Source of the DNA: Nematostella vectensis
Taxonomy: Eukaryota > Cnidaria > Anthozoa > Actiniaria > Edwardsiidae
Direction of reading: 5' to 3'
Assembly (NCBI RefSeq): GCF_932526225.1
Contig: NC_064035.1
Span: 6,137,501 to 6,201,500 of the forward strand
DNA: 64,000 bases
A program made the translations under genes and the position numbers. Shown here piece by piece: positions 1 through 10,421 of the stretch. Under the pieces are notes generated by a model. It did no database searches. It was not told where the DNA came from and saw only the letters and a program-made list of their open reading frames with translations. The stretch's first letter is position 1. The number at the start of each line of letters is the position of its first letter.

Positions 1-138
1 CAGCAATAGCTGCACTTCTCGTGATTCTTTCTTCTTCTCTTCTAGGCTCGGACGCTCCCCCCGTTTCCAAAATTCTAGCACCCTTCCGATCACTCTATCT
101 TTGCACTGCGCTTCTTGTAGCTCGGCCGTGGTCAGTGG

Positions 139-816
139 TCAGTGGATGCTGGGTTTTCTGGGATTCTCGGTTTTCTCCAAATCGGAACTTTCTCTGACCA
201 GTTGTTCATCGACAGTTAATGAATTGAACTGAACCACGTCTCCACGGTGTTGGGCTTGGGCAGCAACTAGCATACTGTCGATAGCTTCTTTTGTGGCCGT
301 CTCGGTGCAATTTTCCATGAACAGTCGGATGTCTTTAAGGCGCGACAAGCTATCTGCATCGATGTTTCTTTTCCCTGGACGGTATTTGACGGCAAAGTTG
401 TAATCTGCTAGCTCGGCTACTTAACGGTCCCAGTTGAGTTAAGTCTTGCCTTTGTCAGAACATATGTCAGCGGGTTGTTGTCCGTATACACTGTAAATGA
501 TGGTGCGTAATACAGGTAGTCATGGAAATGTTCGGTTATCGCCCACTTGAGAGCCAGGAACTCAAGCTTTCCCGAATGAAGGTGATAGTTGCGTTCTGCT
601 GGTGTTAGCGTGCACGATGCATATTACCCGAAGCTTTCCATCTTGTTCTTGGTACAGAACAGCACCCAGCCCATCTTCCGATGCATCCGTATGCAGAACG
701 AATGGCTTGTCATATTGAGGATACGCCATCACTGGTGGCCGTGTCACGCGATCGATTAGGGTCTCCATCGCAGATTGGTGACGTGTCGTCCATACAACTG
801 GATGAGAAGGTCGCAA
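139..816 (-). pseudogene. RNase H and pre-integrase linker of the Ty3/gypsy element
   Basis: Residues from the 562-816 frame include FVLHTDASEDGLGAVL, the first Asp block of a Ty3-type RNase H. Continuing down the minus strand through frame breaks, one meets a second block with a TDNNPLTY-like motif near 465-480 and a linker ending in an Asp-Ser-Leu-Ser-Arg-Leu motif near 345-365. The stretch 139-348 then stays open with no motif I recognise. The integrase would lie to the left of the window. Confidence 0.7.
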
Positions 817-819
817 TTG

Positions 820-1722
820 CTATCTCTTGCCTTTCGTTCGTGTGTCCCTGCTCCCCTCTGCTCCCTTCAGATCTGGTGGTGTACTCAGCAGGTCGTACAA
901 AGGTTTGGCTATCCTTGCGAAATCCTGAATGTAACGGCGATAGTAACCCAGGAGTCCAACAATTCTCCTGACTTCTTTCACTGTCTGGGGCTTGGCCGTC
1001 TTCAGGTCAGTCACAGCCTTGATACCACTCGGATCGACTCTGTATCCATCTGCCGACACCAATCTTCCAAGGTAACTCACTTCTTTCTGAAATACGTGAC
1101 ATTTCTTCCGTTTTAGCTTTACCCCTTTCTCGCGAAGTTGTTGGAGAACTCGGCGGAGATTAGTCACATGTTCTTCAAACGTCTTGCTGTACACTATTAC
1201 GCCATCGAGGTATGGGACGCAAATGTCGTCACGCAGACCTTCTAAGGCTCCCTCCATAAAGCGTTGATAACAGGACGGCGCTGTCCGGAGTCCGAATGGG
1301 ATGCGTTTCCACTCAAAAAGTCCCCATGAAGTAACAAAGGCTGTTAGGTGTTGACTACTCTCTTTGAGGCGGCTTTGGTGATATGCCTTGCCTTGATCCA
1401 AAACTGAAAACCATTTGTTGCCACCAAAATTGTCGAGCATCTCTTGAACTCTAGGAATGGGATGTCTGTCAGCTGCGCACTTTTTGTACAATTCGCGGTA
1501 ATGGCAGCACAGCCTCAGGGTGCCATCTTTTTTTCGAATACAAACAATTGGTGACGAATAAGATGATGATGACTTGGTTATCCAGCCTCTGTTTAGGAGG
1601 TCTTCTATGTAAGCCTTTACTTCAGGAAAAAGCGGTCTTGGAACAGCGGTGTATGTTTTCTGTACTGGAGTGCTGTGCGAAAGTTTAATTTCCATTTCAA
1701 AATCATCGTCGCCTTTCGACAA
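820..1722 (-). pseudogene. Reverse transcriptase domain of the Ty3/gypsy element
   Basis: A 300-residue open frame with classical RT blocks: a [21 protein letters not shown] segment, a short [12 protein letters not shown] segment, [16 protein letters not shown] and the palm motif YLDGVIVYS, followed by the thumb and connection ([24 protein letters not shown]). Functional copies carry two Asp after YxD at the palm motif; here the second is Gly, which together with the frame breaks marks an inactive copy. Confidence 0.88.
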
Positions 1723-1980
1723 CTTCTCTCTGTGTCCCAGTCAGCTCTGACCCAATTTTAACGTCAGGAACTACACCCAAGTGATCATCAGGGTTATTAT
1801 ATCTTCCCCTTTCAGTCTCACACCAACTCACTTGAACTGACTGTCCTGGTCGTTCTAGTTCAATGGGGGTCACTGAGCGCACAAATTCGAGAGTCCCGAG
1901 AGTCGTCCTGCCAAAGATAGTGATATTACGCTTAGACTGATTGTGGACTAGAATTGGTATAGCATGTGATTTTCCTGGTT

Positions 1981-2880
1981 TCAGATTGACGAGTTGTTCT
2001 TGAAGCTGAAGGTCGGCTGGCCATGCGGGGTTGTCGCTGATTGGCTGAAAAAATGCAGGAGTGCTGGGTGGATTGGCCCCGTGTCTACTCGGCACGTCAA
2101 GCAGACCGACTCTCCTCCTGAAATGCGTACACTCTTCTTCTTCGTTCGCACTCTTAATGCACTTTCTACGGACACAGTTTCCTTCAAATTAACCAATGCC
2201 TGCACTTTACGAGTATCAACTACAGAAAACGAAGGAACCATCGATTGCAACAGATCTTTCTTTTTGTTTTCCTGTACAACCAGCTCGATCACATTGTATC
2301 CTATAATGGGTTGGTTTAGATTATTCGGCGTGACTAACATGGGGACCGTTATTTCGGTCTTCAGCGGCTTTAGTAGCGAGAAACAGACTTCGACATATCC
2401 TTCGTAACCGATCTTGCCACCATTCGCTGCTATTAGCTCTAAAGGGGATCCACCTTCTAGCAGCGACGTGATATCCTTGACCACGAGATCGGGTAAGTTC
2501 TTGTCGATCCACTCACGAGATAAAAGACAGATCTGGGCGCATGTGTCCCACAGAGCTTTTGACGCTTTGCCATTTATCAGACACTCAATCTCGCACTTAC
2601 TGCCCACTAATCGCGCTACAGTGTCTCTCTGTTTAGGTGTTAAATGGCTCTCAAACCATACATCATCTTCTTTGACTGGTACATTGGTGTCTACTTCAGA
2701 AATATTTGCCAATCTGCGGGAAGCTGGATCTCGTCCGCCTACTGTCTGTCCCTCGACGGTAGCCTTCTCCCGTTTTCCAGCATCGGTCTTCGGCATCCTC
2801 GTGCAAAATGTTCTCCACTTCCACACTTCCAGCAATGGTCGCAGGACAGGCCGTTTCCCTCTTCGCGGCACTTCATGCAT
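1981..2880 (-). pseudogene. Retropepsin-like protease region
   Basis: The segment around residues 95-190 has the fold pattern of retroviral-type aspartic proteases: a hydrophobic strand, the active-site region reading WDTCAQ, then a flap region and a second strand rich in Gly. Family members normally have D-T/S-G-A at the active site; here a Cys stands in place of the Gly. The frame is lost before the reverse transcriptase begins. Confidence 0.65.
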
Positions 2881-3089
2881 CCTCTTGGTCTACGGACTTG
2901 CTCGACGTTCCTCTCCTCGTTCTTTTGACTTTCCCCTTTAAACTGGTCCTTTATTGTTGAAACCTCTGCCTGCAGGGCACGGACCGCTGACATCAACTGG
3001 ATTTCTCCCTCTGTCGCTGATTTGAAGTCGTTTCCCCGTCCGTCCCGCTTCCGTTCCAGTTTCTGATTTTCCACGCGTTGTTCTTTCAT
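2739..3089 (-). pseudogene. Nucleocapsid-type zinc knuckle segment
   Basis: A 116-residue stretch with a coiled-coil-like N-terminal half and a cysteine-rich C-terminal half. The knuckle CWKCGSGEHFARGC fits CX2CX4HX4C. An additional CxxC pair lies about 15 residues before it. It follows the gag segment with a frame change and overlaps the start of the protease frame, as expected for a gag-pol boundary or a decayed one. Confidence 0.7.
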
Positions 3090-3094
3090 GGCAG

Positions 3095-4086
3095 CTAACT
3101 CGGCTCTAAGAGCATTGACCGCTGCCCATACGCTATCGTCACGCCCCTTCGCCCTGGTGTCTTCACTTTTTGAACAGGAGGGCTGTGATTGATTTCGTTC
3201 GCCGCAATTTTCTGACGAGGGACTAGTTTGCTTTGTCTGTCTTTCTCTGTCGTCATGGCAATACTCATTTCTTGCAGCAGGGTTTCGTCAGTGGTGTTCG
3301 TGTCTTTGAGAAAAGGACGCAATTTCATCCTAATCGTGTCGTCTCGAAGTCCAGTTTCTAACGAATGCAAGAACGGGTTTTGTACTAGATGAGGGTCGTA
3401 TCGGACCGGGCTATCTGCAGCGGCCGAACTGAACAGTAGCCGTTGGCGAAGTTCGAGAGCGCGCACAAGAAAGTTTTGCGCGTCCTCATTTTGTCGCTGA
3501 GCTAAAGTGGCTAGTTGCTGATGCAGTTTGATTGCGCTGCGCTCGTGAAAATGAGAGCGGAGTATCTGCCTGAGTTGGGCCAAAGTCAAATCAGTTTTAC
3601 TTTCCAGGTAGCTGCGGAGAGACATCCCCGGGGTCATTGCCTTTATTACCGCTTCGATAATTTCGTGTTCAGAATATCCTTTAGCAAGTCCACTTTCGAT
3701 TTGGCGAGCTAAATTACTGAAAGTTATTTTGTCCTTTTGTCCGTTTTCGCCGATCTAGCCACAATTTTAAACTCGCGATGAAATAACGCTTTTGGTTTCT
3801 GCACCATATCAAATGTTGGTTGATTGGGCGTATCAAGCTTCGATTGATTAGGATTATTCGGCCCTGTATTAATTGCGGACACAGTTCCCAAATTGATTTT
3901 ACTAGTGGACAGCTTTTCAGCGTTTATTTGTCCTTTAATTTCTTCCAGTAATGTAGCACCATCCTCGCTTTCAAATGTGTATTCCAGAAATTTATTAACC
4001 TCCTTCACTAGGCCCAAACGGCTTTGTGATTCTCCGCGGTTTTGTAGCCCGAAACGCGCCGCCAAACCCAGGAGGGAGTGTAGCAC
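3095..4086 (-). pseudogene. gag-like region of the Ty3/gypsy element
   Basis: Two open stretches (3724-4086 and 3095-3637) in different frames. The second has the helix-rich, charged and Gln/Leu-rich character of a capsid region, with a segment near its start (LESKTDLTLAQLRQILRSHF) that looks like a multimerisation helix. Called gag from its position immediately before the zinc knuckle; there is no diagnostic motif of its own. Confidence 0.6.
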
Positions 4087-4575
4087 TAAACCATTTGTCG
4101 GAGGGGGTGAAGCACTAAACTATTTGTCGGAGGGGGTGTAGCATTGAACTATTTGTCGGAGGGGGTGTAGCACTAAACTATTTGTCGAAAGGGGGTGTAG
4201 CATTGAACTATTTGTCGGAGGGGGTGTAGCATTGAACTATTTGTCGGAGGGGGTGTAGCATTAAACTATTTGTCGGAGGGGGTGTAGCATTGAACTATTT
4301 GTCGGAGGGGGTGTAGCATTGGACTATTTGTCGGAGGGGGTGTAGCATTTAACTATTTGTCGGAGGGGGTGTAGCATTGAACTATTTGTCGAAGGGGGTG
4401 TAGGATTGAACTCTTTATCGGGGGGGGGGGTGTAGGATTGAACTCTTTATCGGGGGGGGGGGTTGGTGTAGGATTGAACTCTTTATCGGGGGGGGGGGTG
4501 TAGCATTGAACTATTTGTCGGAGGGGTGTAGCACTGGACTATTTGTGAAAGGGTGAAGCATTGAATTCTTTGAGA
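4080..4575. repeat. Minisatellite, unit about 29 bp
   Basis: About 17 tandem copies of a unit close to GTAGCATTGAACTATTTG plus TCGGAGGGGGT. Units near the middle are nearly identical; three consecutive units at 4405-4500 share a derived form with a longer G run and CTCTTTATC, showing local unit spread. It sits between the retroelement and the last visible exon of the CNBD2-like gene. Confidence 0.9.
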
Positions 4576-4639
4576 GGGGGGAAGGCGGTAATTTGGTTCA
4601 CTTGTTATTGTTCACTTGATGCAAGTATTGCGGACTTAC

Positions 4640-7600
4640 ACCGAAGAAGTCCCCCCTGTGTAGCACTGTGTTTTCGGTTGGCTTGACGAAGGCGCTGTAC
4701 TCGTCATCATCAAACGTCACGCATACGCTCCCGCTATAGATGAAGTAGAACCTCTGCGCCACGTGCCCCTTCCGAATAACTACACGACTGCGAGCAAAGC
4801 TGAAGGAGAACCACACCGTTACTCGGTAAGATGCCATACATCACAGTATTAAAGCACTAAACACATTAGTGGTATGATTATAAAGAACATTATTCACGAA
4901 GTATATCAAGCCATTTGCGGTCTTGAAATAGGGGTTGCTAGGAACAGGCGTAGAGACGCACCGACCCCTTGTCGTCGACCAATTTATTTTTGTATAGATG
5001 AGGCTGCTATGCTTGCACATAGCACCCATCACCTATTTATGTCTCTCGATAGGCCACATAAAAGAAACTTCTTTTTTCTGACCGCGGTCGCATCCTCGAG
5101 TCTATGTCAATAGTTGCAAAGCAAAATGCCATACACCAGCGAAATAACTACTAGGTTTTAAGCAAACATCGATGACTTAAGAATAAAACATTTTTTTTAT
5201 AACGAAACCAAAATAACGTGGTTTATTCTTCACTGATATATGACGTCCTCTACGCAATAGAGGCCATACGCACGTGCGACTACTACCATGGTGACTGAAC
5301 GATCCCCCGAGGGACCCAAAGGTGCCCGAATAGACCACGATATTTTTCACGCTACTTCACAGTGAGCTGTGCGTGGCGTAACCGACTAAGACAGGGCTGG
5401 GATCCTGGTTATTGCCTCCCCATTAATGCGCGGGTACCTCAGGTTCCTTTGTGTTGTACAGTTCGCTAGATAGCGGTGCTGGGGCCGAAATCTCCAGCTT
5501 AGCCGTAAAGCTTTAGCTGCCATACGGTGATTCAGCGCACGTCTGGATGTATGGTCTATTTTTTCGGCGATTTTAATTTGGCATGTCCAGGTTCGATCCT
5601 AGGTCAAGAGCATGTTTCATTTTCACTTTCCTGTTTTTTTTTTATTCCCACCATCAGCATATTGCTTTTATATGTGCTTTTGGTACTTTTTCGCTTCCAA
5701 AGCTGTGAAGCAATAATTTTGGGTGAAGACGGATGCTGATGTTGGTGAAAGCGCATGGCCTGCCGGGAGATATTGAATTCTGAAGTAAACAAACTACCAA
5801 AGGACACATATAGAACGGTGAGTAAAAATGCTAACGGGGTGTGAGTCAAAGAATTCGACAATTCAATAAAAAAAAAAAGAAAAGAAATGTCCTTCATCTT
5901 ATTTACTGTCCGTTACTCGGACATGACAGACATTTTGAAGTTAAAGTTAAATCAGGTGTGAAGAGGTGGAGTAAGAGACTCGTCCACTTCGACCACAAAA
6001 AGCGGTCTGTTCTTCTTCACACGTTGATAGACACGGTCAAACTGGTCTCTTTCTTGAAGAAGTTACAAACCTGTCATATCGGAGTGCCCGGCACAGCGCG
6101 AATTGGATTTGGGGACTGTATTTTCGGAAGCCCTTCAACTGTCGCGTCAGTCTGACAAGCATTTTGATTTCCGCATCAGTGCGCAAGCTCGGAGGTTTGC
6201 TTGTGAGCAAGCGTGCCCAGTTTGGGAGCGTGATCTGAAAAGAAGGATCAATGAGTGGCAATTGGTTAGTAATAATGACACTATATCTCGGCGCTTTTTT
6301 TTCATGTACCCGACTCACGCTCTCGGATATACTAAATTCCTTACCTGGCACCAATTCTGAGAGTACTAGCAAATATGAAGTGCCTGATCAAACAAAGATT
6401 CTCTAAAGTCAGGAAGCAAACTTCGTCTGATATTAATATATCTGCAAAGCGCCAAATTAATCCGGATTGCAAATAAAGGTTTCTCTACGAGCGCGCCAAA
6501 CCTAATTGGAGCATATTTAAAGTTCTTGATGATCAAACAATAGATTGGCCATAAGCGCACCCTACCTGATAGGAGCATTTGTAAAGAGCCGGATCAAACA
6601 GCAAATTGTCCACAGCCTTGGCGCCCGCAGTACTCTTGAGGCTTAGCGTGGTCTCGGAGTTGACCTGTTCGTAGTTGCCTTTCTCGCGCGCGTACAACAC
6701 AATGTTTGTGAACGCCCGCCTCAGAACGATCACCAGACGGACAATACGACGGAACTGTTCAAGGGGCTGCACACAGAACGCGCAAAATTATTACAATTTT
6801 CAATATTCTAGCTTCCGTCACTCAACGGGATCACATTTAATACTTTTTTATTGGCCCTCGAACATGAAAGAGAAGACTGGATTGTGAAAATGTAAGAGCA
6901 AAGCCTTTTCCTTCTGTTGCTAATGTATTTGTTCTATTTACCTTGAGTTTTTCAGGCTCGTTATCTGTCGTGCCCTGTGGAGGGGGAAATAAGAGGGCCA
7001 ATCAATACACGATAAAGCGGGCGAGTTTACAATCTTAAGGCCCCGGATCTCACTATAGGACGCATGCGTAACACACTTCGTTTCGCGATTCTCACGCAAA
7101 CGCAAGCGCAAGAAAACGAAACTGCTTGATTTTCGTGCTCTCTTGAGCTTGTGTCTGACCGATTCTCACTTGTGTTGCGCTTGCGTCTGACCGATTCTCA
7201 CTTGTGTTGCGCTTGCGTCTGACCGATTCTCACTTGTGTTGCGCTTGCGTCTGACCGATTCTCACTTGTGTTGCGCTTGTGTTTGACCGATTCTCACTTG
7301 TATTGAGCTTGCGTCTGACCGATTCTCACTTGTGTTGCGCTTGCGTCTGACCGATTCTCACTTGTGTTGAGCTTGTGTTTGACTGATTCTCACTTGTGTT
7401 GCGCTTGCGTCTGACCGATTCTCACTTGTGTTGCGCTTGTGTTTGACTGATTCTCACTTGTATTGAGCTTGTGTTTGACTGATTCTCACTTGTGTTGCGC
7501 TTGTTTCTGACTGATTCTCACTTGTGTTTGACCGATTATAACTTGTATTGAGCTTGCGTCTGACCGATTCTCACTTGTATTGAGCTTGTGTTTGACCGAT

Positions 7601-9096
7601 TCTCACTTGTGTTGCGCTTGTTTCTGACTGATTCTCACTTGTGTTGCGCTTGCGTCTGACCGATTCTTACTTGTATTGAGCTTTTGTTTGACCGATTCTC
7701 ACTTGTGTTGCGCTTGTGTTTGACTGATTCTCACTTGTGTTGCGCTTGTGTTTGACCGATTATAACTTGTGTTGCGCTTGTGTCTGCCCGATTCTCACTT
7801 GTATTGAGCTTGCGTTTGACCGATTCTAACTTGTGTTGCGCTTGTTTCTGACTGATTCTCACTTGTGTTGCGCTTGCGTCTGACCGATTCTGACTTGTGT
7901 TTCGCTTGCGTTTGACCGATTCTCACCGATTACTAGTGTGCACTAGGCATGACACCGCGAAGGATATTATTTTCTAGCTGCACTCGCTTTAGTAGTCGTC
8001 AAGAAAATTTTTGGACACAACACACTTTTAATAAAAAAAAGTCTAAATGAAACCATTTGTTGCTCACGAGGGCGCTTACAGAAGTGCTTTTAGCGACCAC
8101 TACCATTCATCGAGAGTTAAAAGGCATCTGTTCTGGAGTAAAGTCGGTTGTGCCGTTTTACTCAGAGAAATCTATTTCGGTGTAGCCGGTTTCCTTCGGC
8201 TTGGCTAAGCTGTTTAGAATCAATAGGCAGCTTATTTCTCGTTCTCGATATCATTGAGCAGTTTATTTCTCGTTGCTATTACCAATGGGGTGTTTAATTG
8301 TCTTTCTTGTTACCATGCCTTTGTTGACTTTAATCTAAACAGCACGCCAACCTAGGCGTGACCCTACGTGAGTGCGTGAGGTCTCTTGGATGCCCCTGAC
8401 TGCGTCCTCACTGCTTGCTAGCCCTGAGGCTATAAAGATATTGGGGCTGAATTATTAGCTTCGAACTAAAATAAAGAAAGTATCTTAAAGAGTTTCTTAG
8501 TATTTGACAGATTGATTTGATTTTCTTATTGAGTAAATAGAGAGGGATATAAAAATCAGGGTGAAGTGGCTTAAATAAAGTTGGCGTAGAATACCCGGCT
8601 GTCGCTATGACAGATTAATCGAAATTAAGAAATACGTCTTAAGGTTTCGATACACTCTAAAACCTCTACCAAAGCACAAAGCTAGGAACGCAAGTTAGCT
8701 ATCGCAGATCGAAAACATTAGTATTAAAAAACCTTAAGCCTAAGGTTGGCAAGAAACTAGCCTCTGTTAGCATCAGCATGTATAATCTCAAAATCAAGCC
8801 CGTTAAATGTACGAGTTTTTTTAAAATATTCCCTGACGTGGTAGCGTTACCTTGTCTTTATCATGACCGTGTCTAAGCCGTCGATGGTGCAAGGCTCTTC
8901 TTTGCCTGTATTCCTTCACAGCTTGAGACGTGTAGGTATTTTTCAATGCTTTTTCGTCTCTTCCATGAGAACCAAACAAAGAGCTGGTCGGTAAGGATGC
9001 CATCCTCCCTCTTCTCTTCTTGTCCAAACTTGCTTTCTCGTTTTCCGGTTTGGCATCTGTGTTAGCGTGTTTTGATAGTGAAGCTACCCTCAGCAT
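4640..9096 (-). CDS. CNBD2-like cyclic nucleotide-binding domain protein (3' end not found)
   Basis: Five minus-strand exons join in consistent phase: 8851-9096 (ATG, 82 codons), 6942-6974 (33-nt micro-exon), 6566-6766, 6071-6234 and 4640-4799, giving about 268 residues. The first exon is basic and low-complexity. Exon 3 has FRRIVRLVIVLRRAF, exon 4 ends in FRKYSPQIQFALCRALRYD, and exon 5 opens the cyclic nucleotide-binding roll with VVIRKGH, FYFIYSGSVCVTF and LHRGDFFG. This order matches the metazoan CNBD2 family (cyclic nucleotide-binding domain-containing protein 2). The phosphate-binding cassette should follow FFG in the next exon, but downstream DNA holds only the minisatellite and the retroelement. 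Either the gene continues past the left edge across a large intron, or it is truncated. The micro-exon is the least certain part; skipping it keeps the frame. Confidence 0.72.
7140..7930. repeat. Minisatellite, unit about 32 bp
   Basis: About 25 tandem units of the form CTTGTGTTGCGCTTGCGTC TGACCGATTCTCA, with frequent swaps between TGTTGCGCTTG and TATTGAGCTTG and between CGTCTGACC and TGTTTGACT. Some units are shortened (near 7525). It lies in intron 1 of the CNBD2-like gene. The variant types are interspersed rather than blocked, suggesting repeated exchange between units. Confidence 0.92.
7931..8850. other. Intronic DNA, no feature recognised
   Basis: Remainder of intron 1 of the CNBD2-like gene. 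Both strands show only short open frames, and I recognise no transposon protein, RNA gene or strong inverted repeat here. Confidence 0.5.
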
Positions 9097-10421
9097 CGTG
9101 AACGTTCACTTAAAATTTAATCCACAGTTAAATCTATAATAAGTGTTTAAGTGAATACCCTGGTGACGTTGTCGTGTCATTGTTTGGCTCAATGAATTAG
9201 TTATTCTTGTTTTGTCTGATCGCCATTGTATATGATTCATTCGAGTAAAGCTTCTTTGCATCGAAGCGCGCAAAAATTGAATGCTTAGGAAGGTCACATT
9301 TGAGTCTAAAACACCAACGGTATAAAGCGCGCGCAGCAGGTTTGAGGAGCACGCGCGAAAAAACCCACATGCAACCTCGTCCCCAGTGCCTCCCTCCTTG
9401 AAAAAAGAAAGTTACTGGGGATGGGGAGGCTGGGCCCACATGCGGATGAAAAATAAACAGACAATAATCAAACTCTCATTCTACCACACAGAAATGTCGA
9501 AAACAATTTTTTTAGCAAAGCTCTATTTTTATTTAGAATAACCCACGTTTGAAGAAAAAAAAGACCAGGCCTTAATTTTTTTTGTATATTTCTGTCCTTT
9601 CCTTACTGCACGTTCCTTTTTCGCAAAAGAAAATGGAACCCTGAAAACTTCGATCAGATTACATTAACTCCCAGATAAATAGCTCTGAGTTTTCCCAGTC
9701 ATTTTTACTTGCAAAACTCTCTCCAGTCTCCCCTGAAAGGCTCTCACCTACAATCCCCATAGCCTCCTTCGCAGGCGCTCTGAACGTTAGAAACCGAGAC
9801 CAAGACTCGGGATTCCTGTGGTCGACAAATTCCTTTGTAAAGGGGGGGAGGGGACAATGCCAAAAGCGGAAAAAGAGGAAGGAGAGACCCGCTCGACGCA
9901 TCACCACAGGAATCCCGAGCGCCTGTGTTTTTTTTCTGCTGCTTTCTGGGCAAAGCGATGCCTGCGGAGGAGGCTACAATCCCCAATGAAAAGAACTGGG
10001 ATACTTCTCACATCAGCATTTCCTCCTCCCCCCCCCCTTATGTAGCACAAGGTAGCGCGTACACAGGGTGGCCAAAAAGTGGGTCATTTCGTATTAAGGA
10101 ATCTCCAAATACTATGACTTTTCCATATGATACCTATGACTGCGCGATAAAGATTGATTTAAAAATTTACTCCTTCTCATAGATAACTCAAGAAACTGAT
10201 GCAAGAGTTGGATTCAAGTATTTAATTAAGTTCGTAAACGCTATCAGTTTCTTATGAAAAAAACTTATGAAGTATTATGCACTTCTGACACAGATAACCA
10301 GAATTAACTAGGCCTGGTAAACAATTCAAAATGGAGTTCACTTTAATATGAAATACAAAAGTTCCCAATTTCTCTCTTTTGATAATCAAGAATTCCTCAG
10401 TTCAGTATATTTATATGAATG
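9097..10421. other. Intergenic region between the CNBD2-like gene and FNTB
   Basis: The left part should hold the promoter and 5' UTR of the minus-strand CNBD2-like gene. The right part is the 3' flank of FNTB, where minus-strand ATTAAA motifs occur at 10342-10347 and 10221-10226. A perfect 16-bp inverted repeat (9806-9821 with 9904-9919, core CTCGGGATTCCTGTGG) brackets a purine-rich stretch. No coding sequence is supported. Confidence 0.55.
10062..10150. repeat. Dispersed repeat, possible Tc1/mariner-like end
   Basis: The sequence starting CAGGGTGGCCAAAAAGTGGG is found again as its reverse complement at about 51175-51250 and, more diverged, at about 50330-50395. The shared part is some 75 bp and includes a conserved CATATGATACCTA segment. 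GGTGGCCAAAAAGT resembles mariner-type termini, but I see no transposase and no clear second end here. Confidence 0.45.

Larger units (their letters stand above)
1..4086 (-). mobile_element. Ty3/gypsy-type LTR retrotransposon, degenerate, open at left edge
   Basis: Reading on the minus strand from 4086 down, the order is gag-like region, zinc knuckle, retropepsin-like region, reverse transcriptase, RNase H, then a linker that would precede the integrase outside the window. This order is that of Ty3/gypsy elements. The coding sequence is split over several frames, with breaks near 3090, 2740-2880, 1981-2095, 1703-1722 and 816-820, so the copy is dead. No LTR was recognised; the gag end abuts a minisatellite at about 4080. 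The element has the same orientation as the CNBD2-like exons upstream and may lie in an intron of that gene. Confidence 0.85.

Noticed and set aside
5370-5610. Possible tRNA-derived SINE or tRNA gene
   Set aside because: A B-box-like GGTTCGATCCTA is present near 5590, but no cloverleaf could be drawn and the A-box-like part lies too far away.
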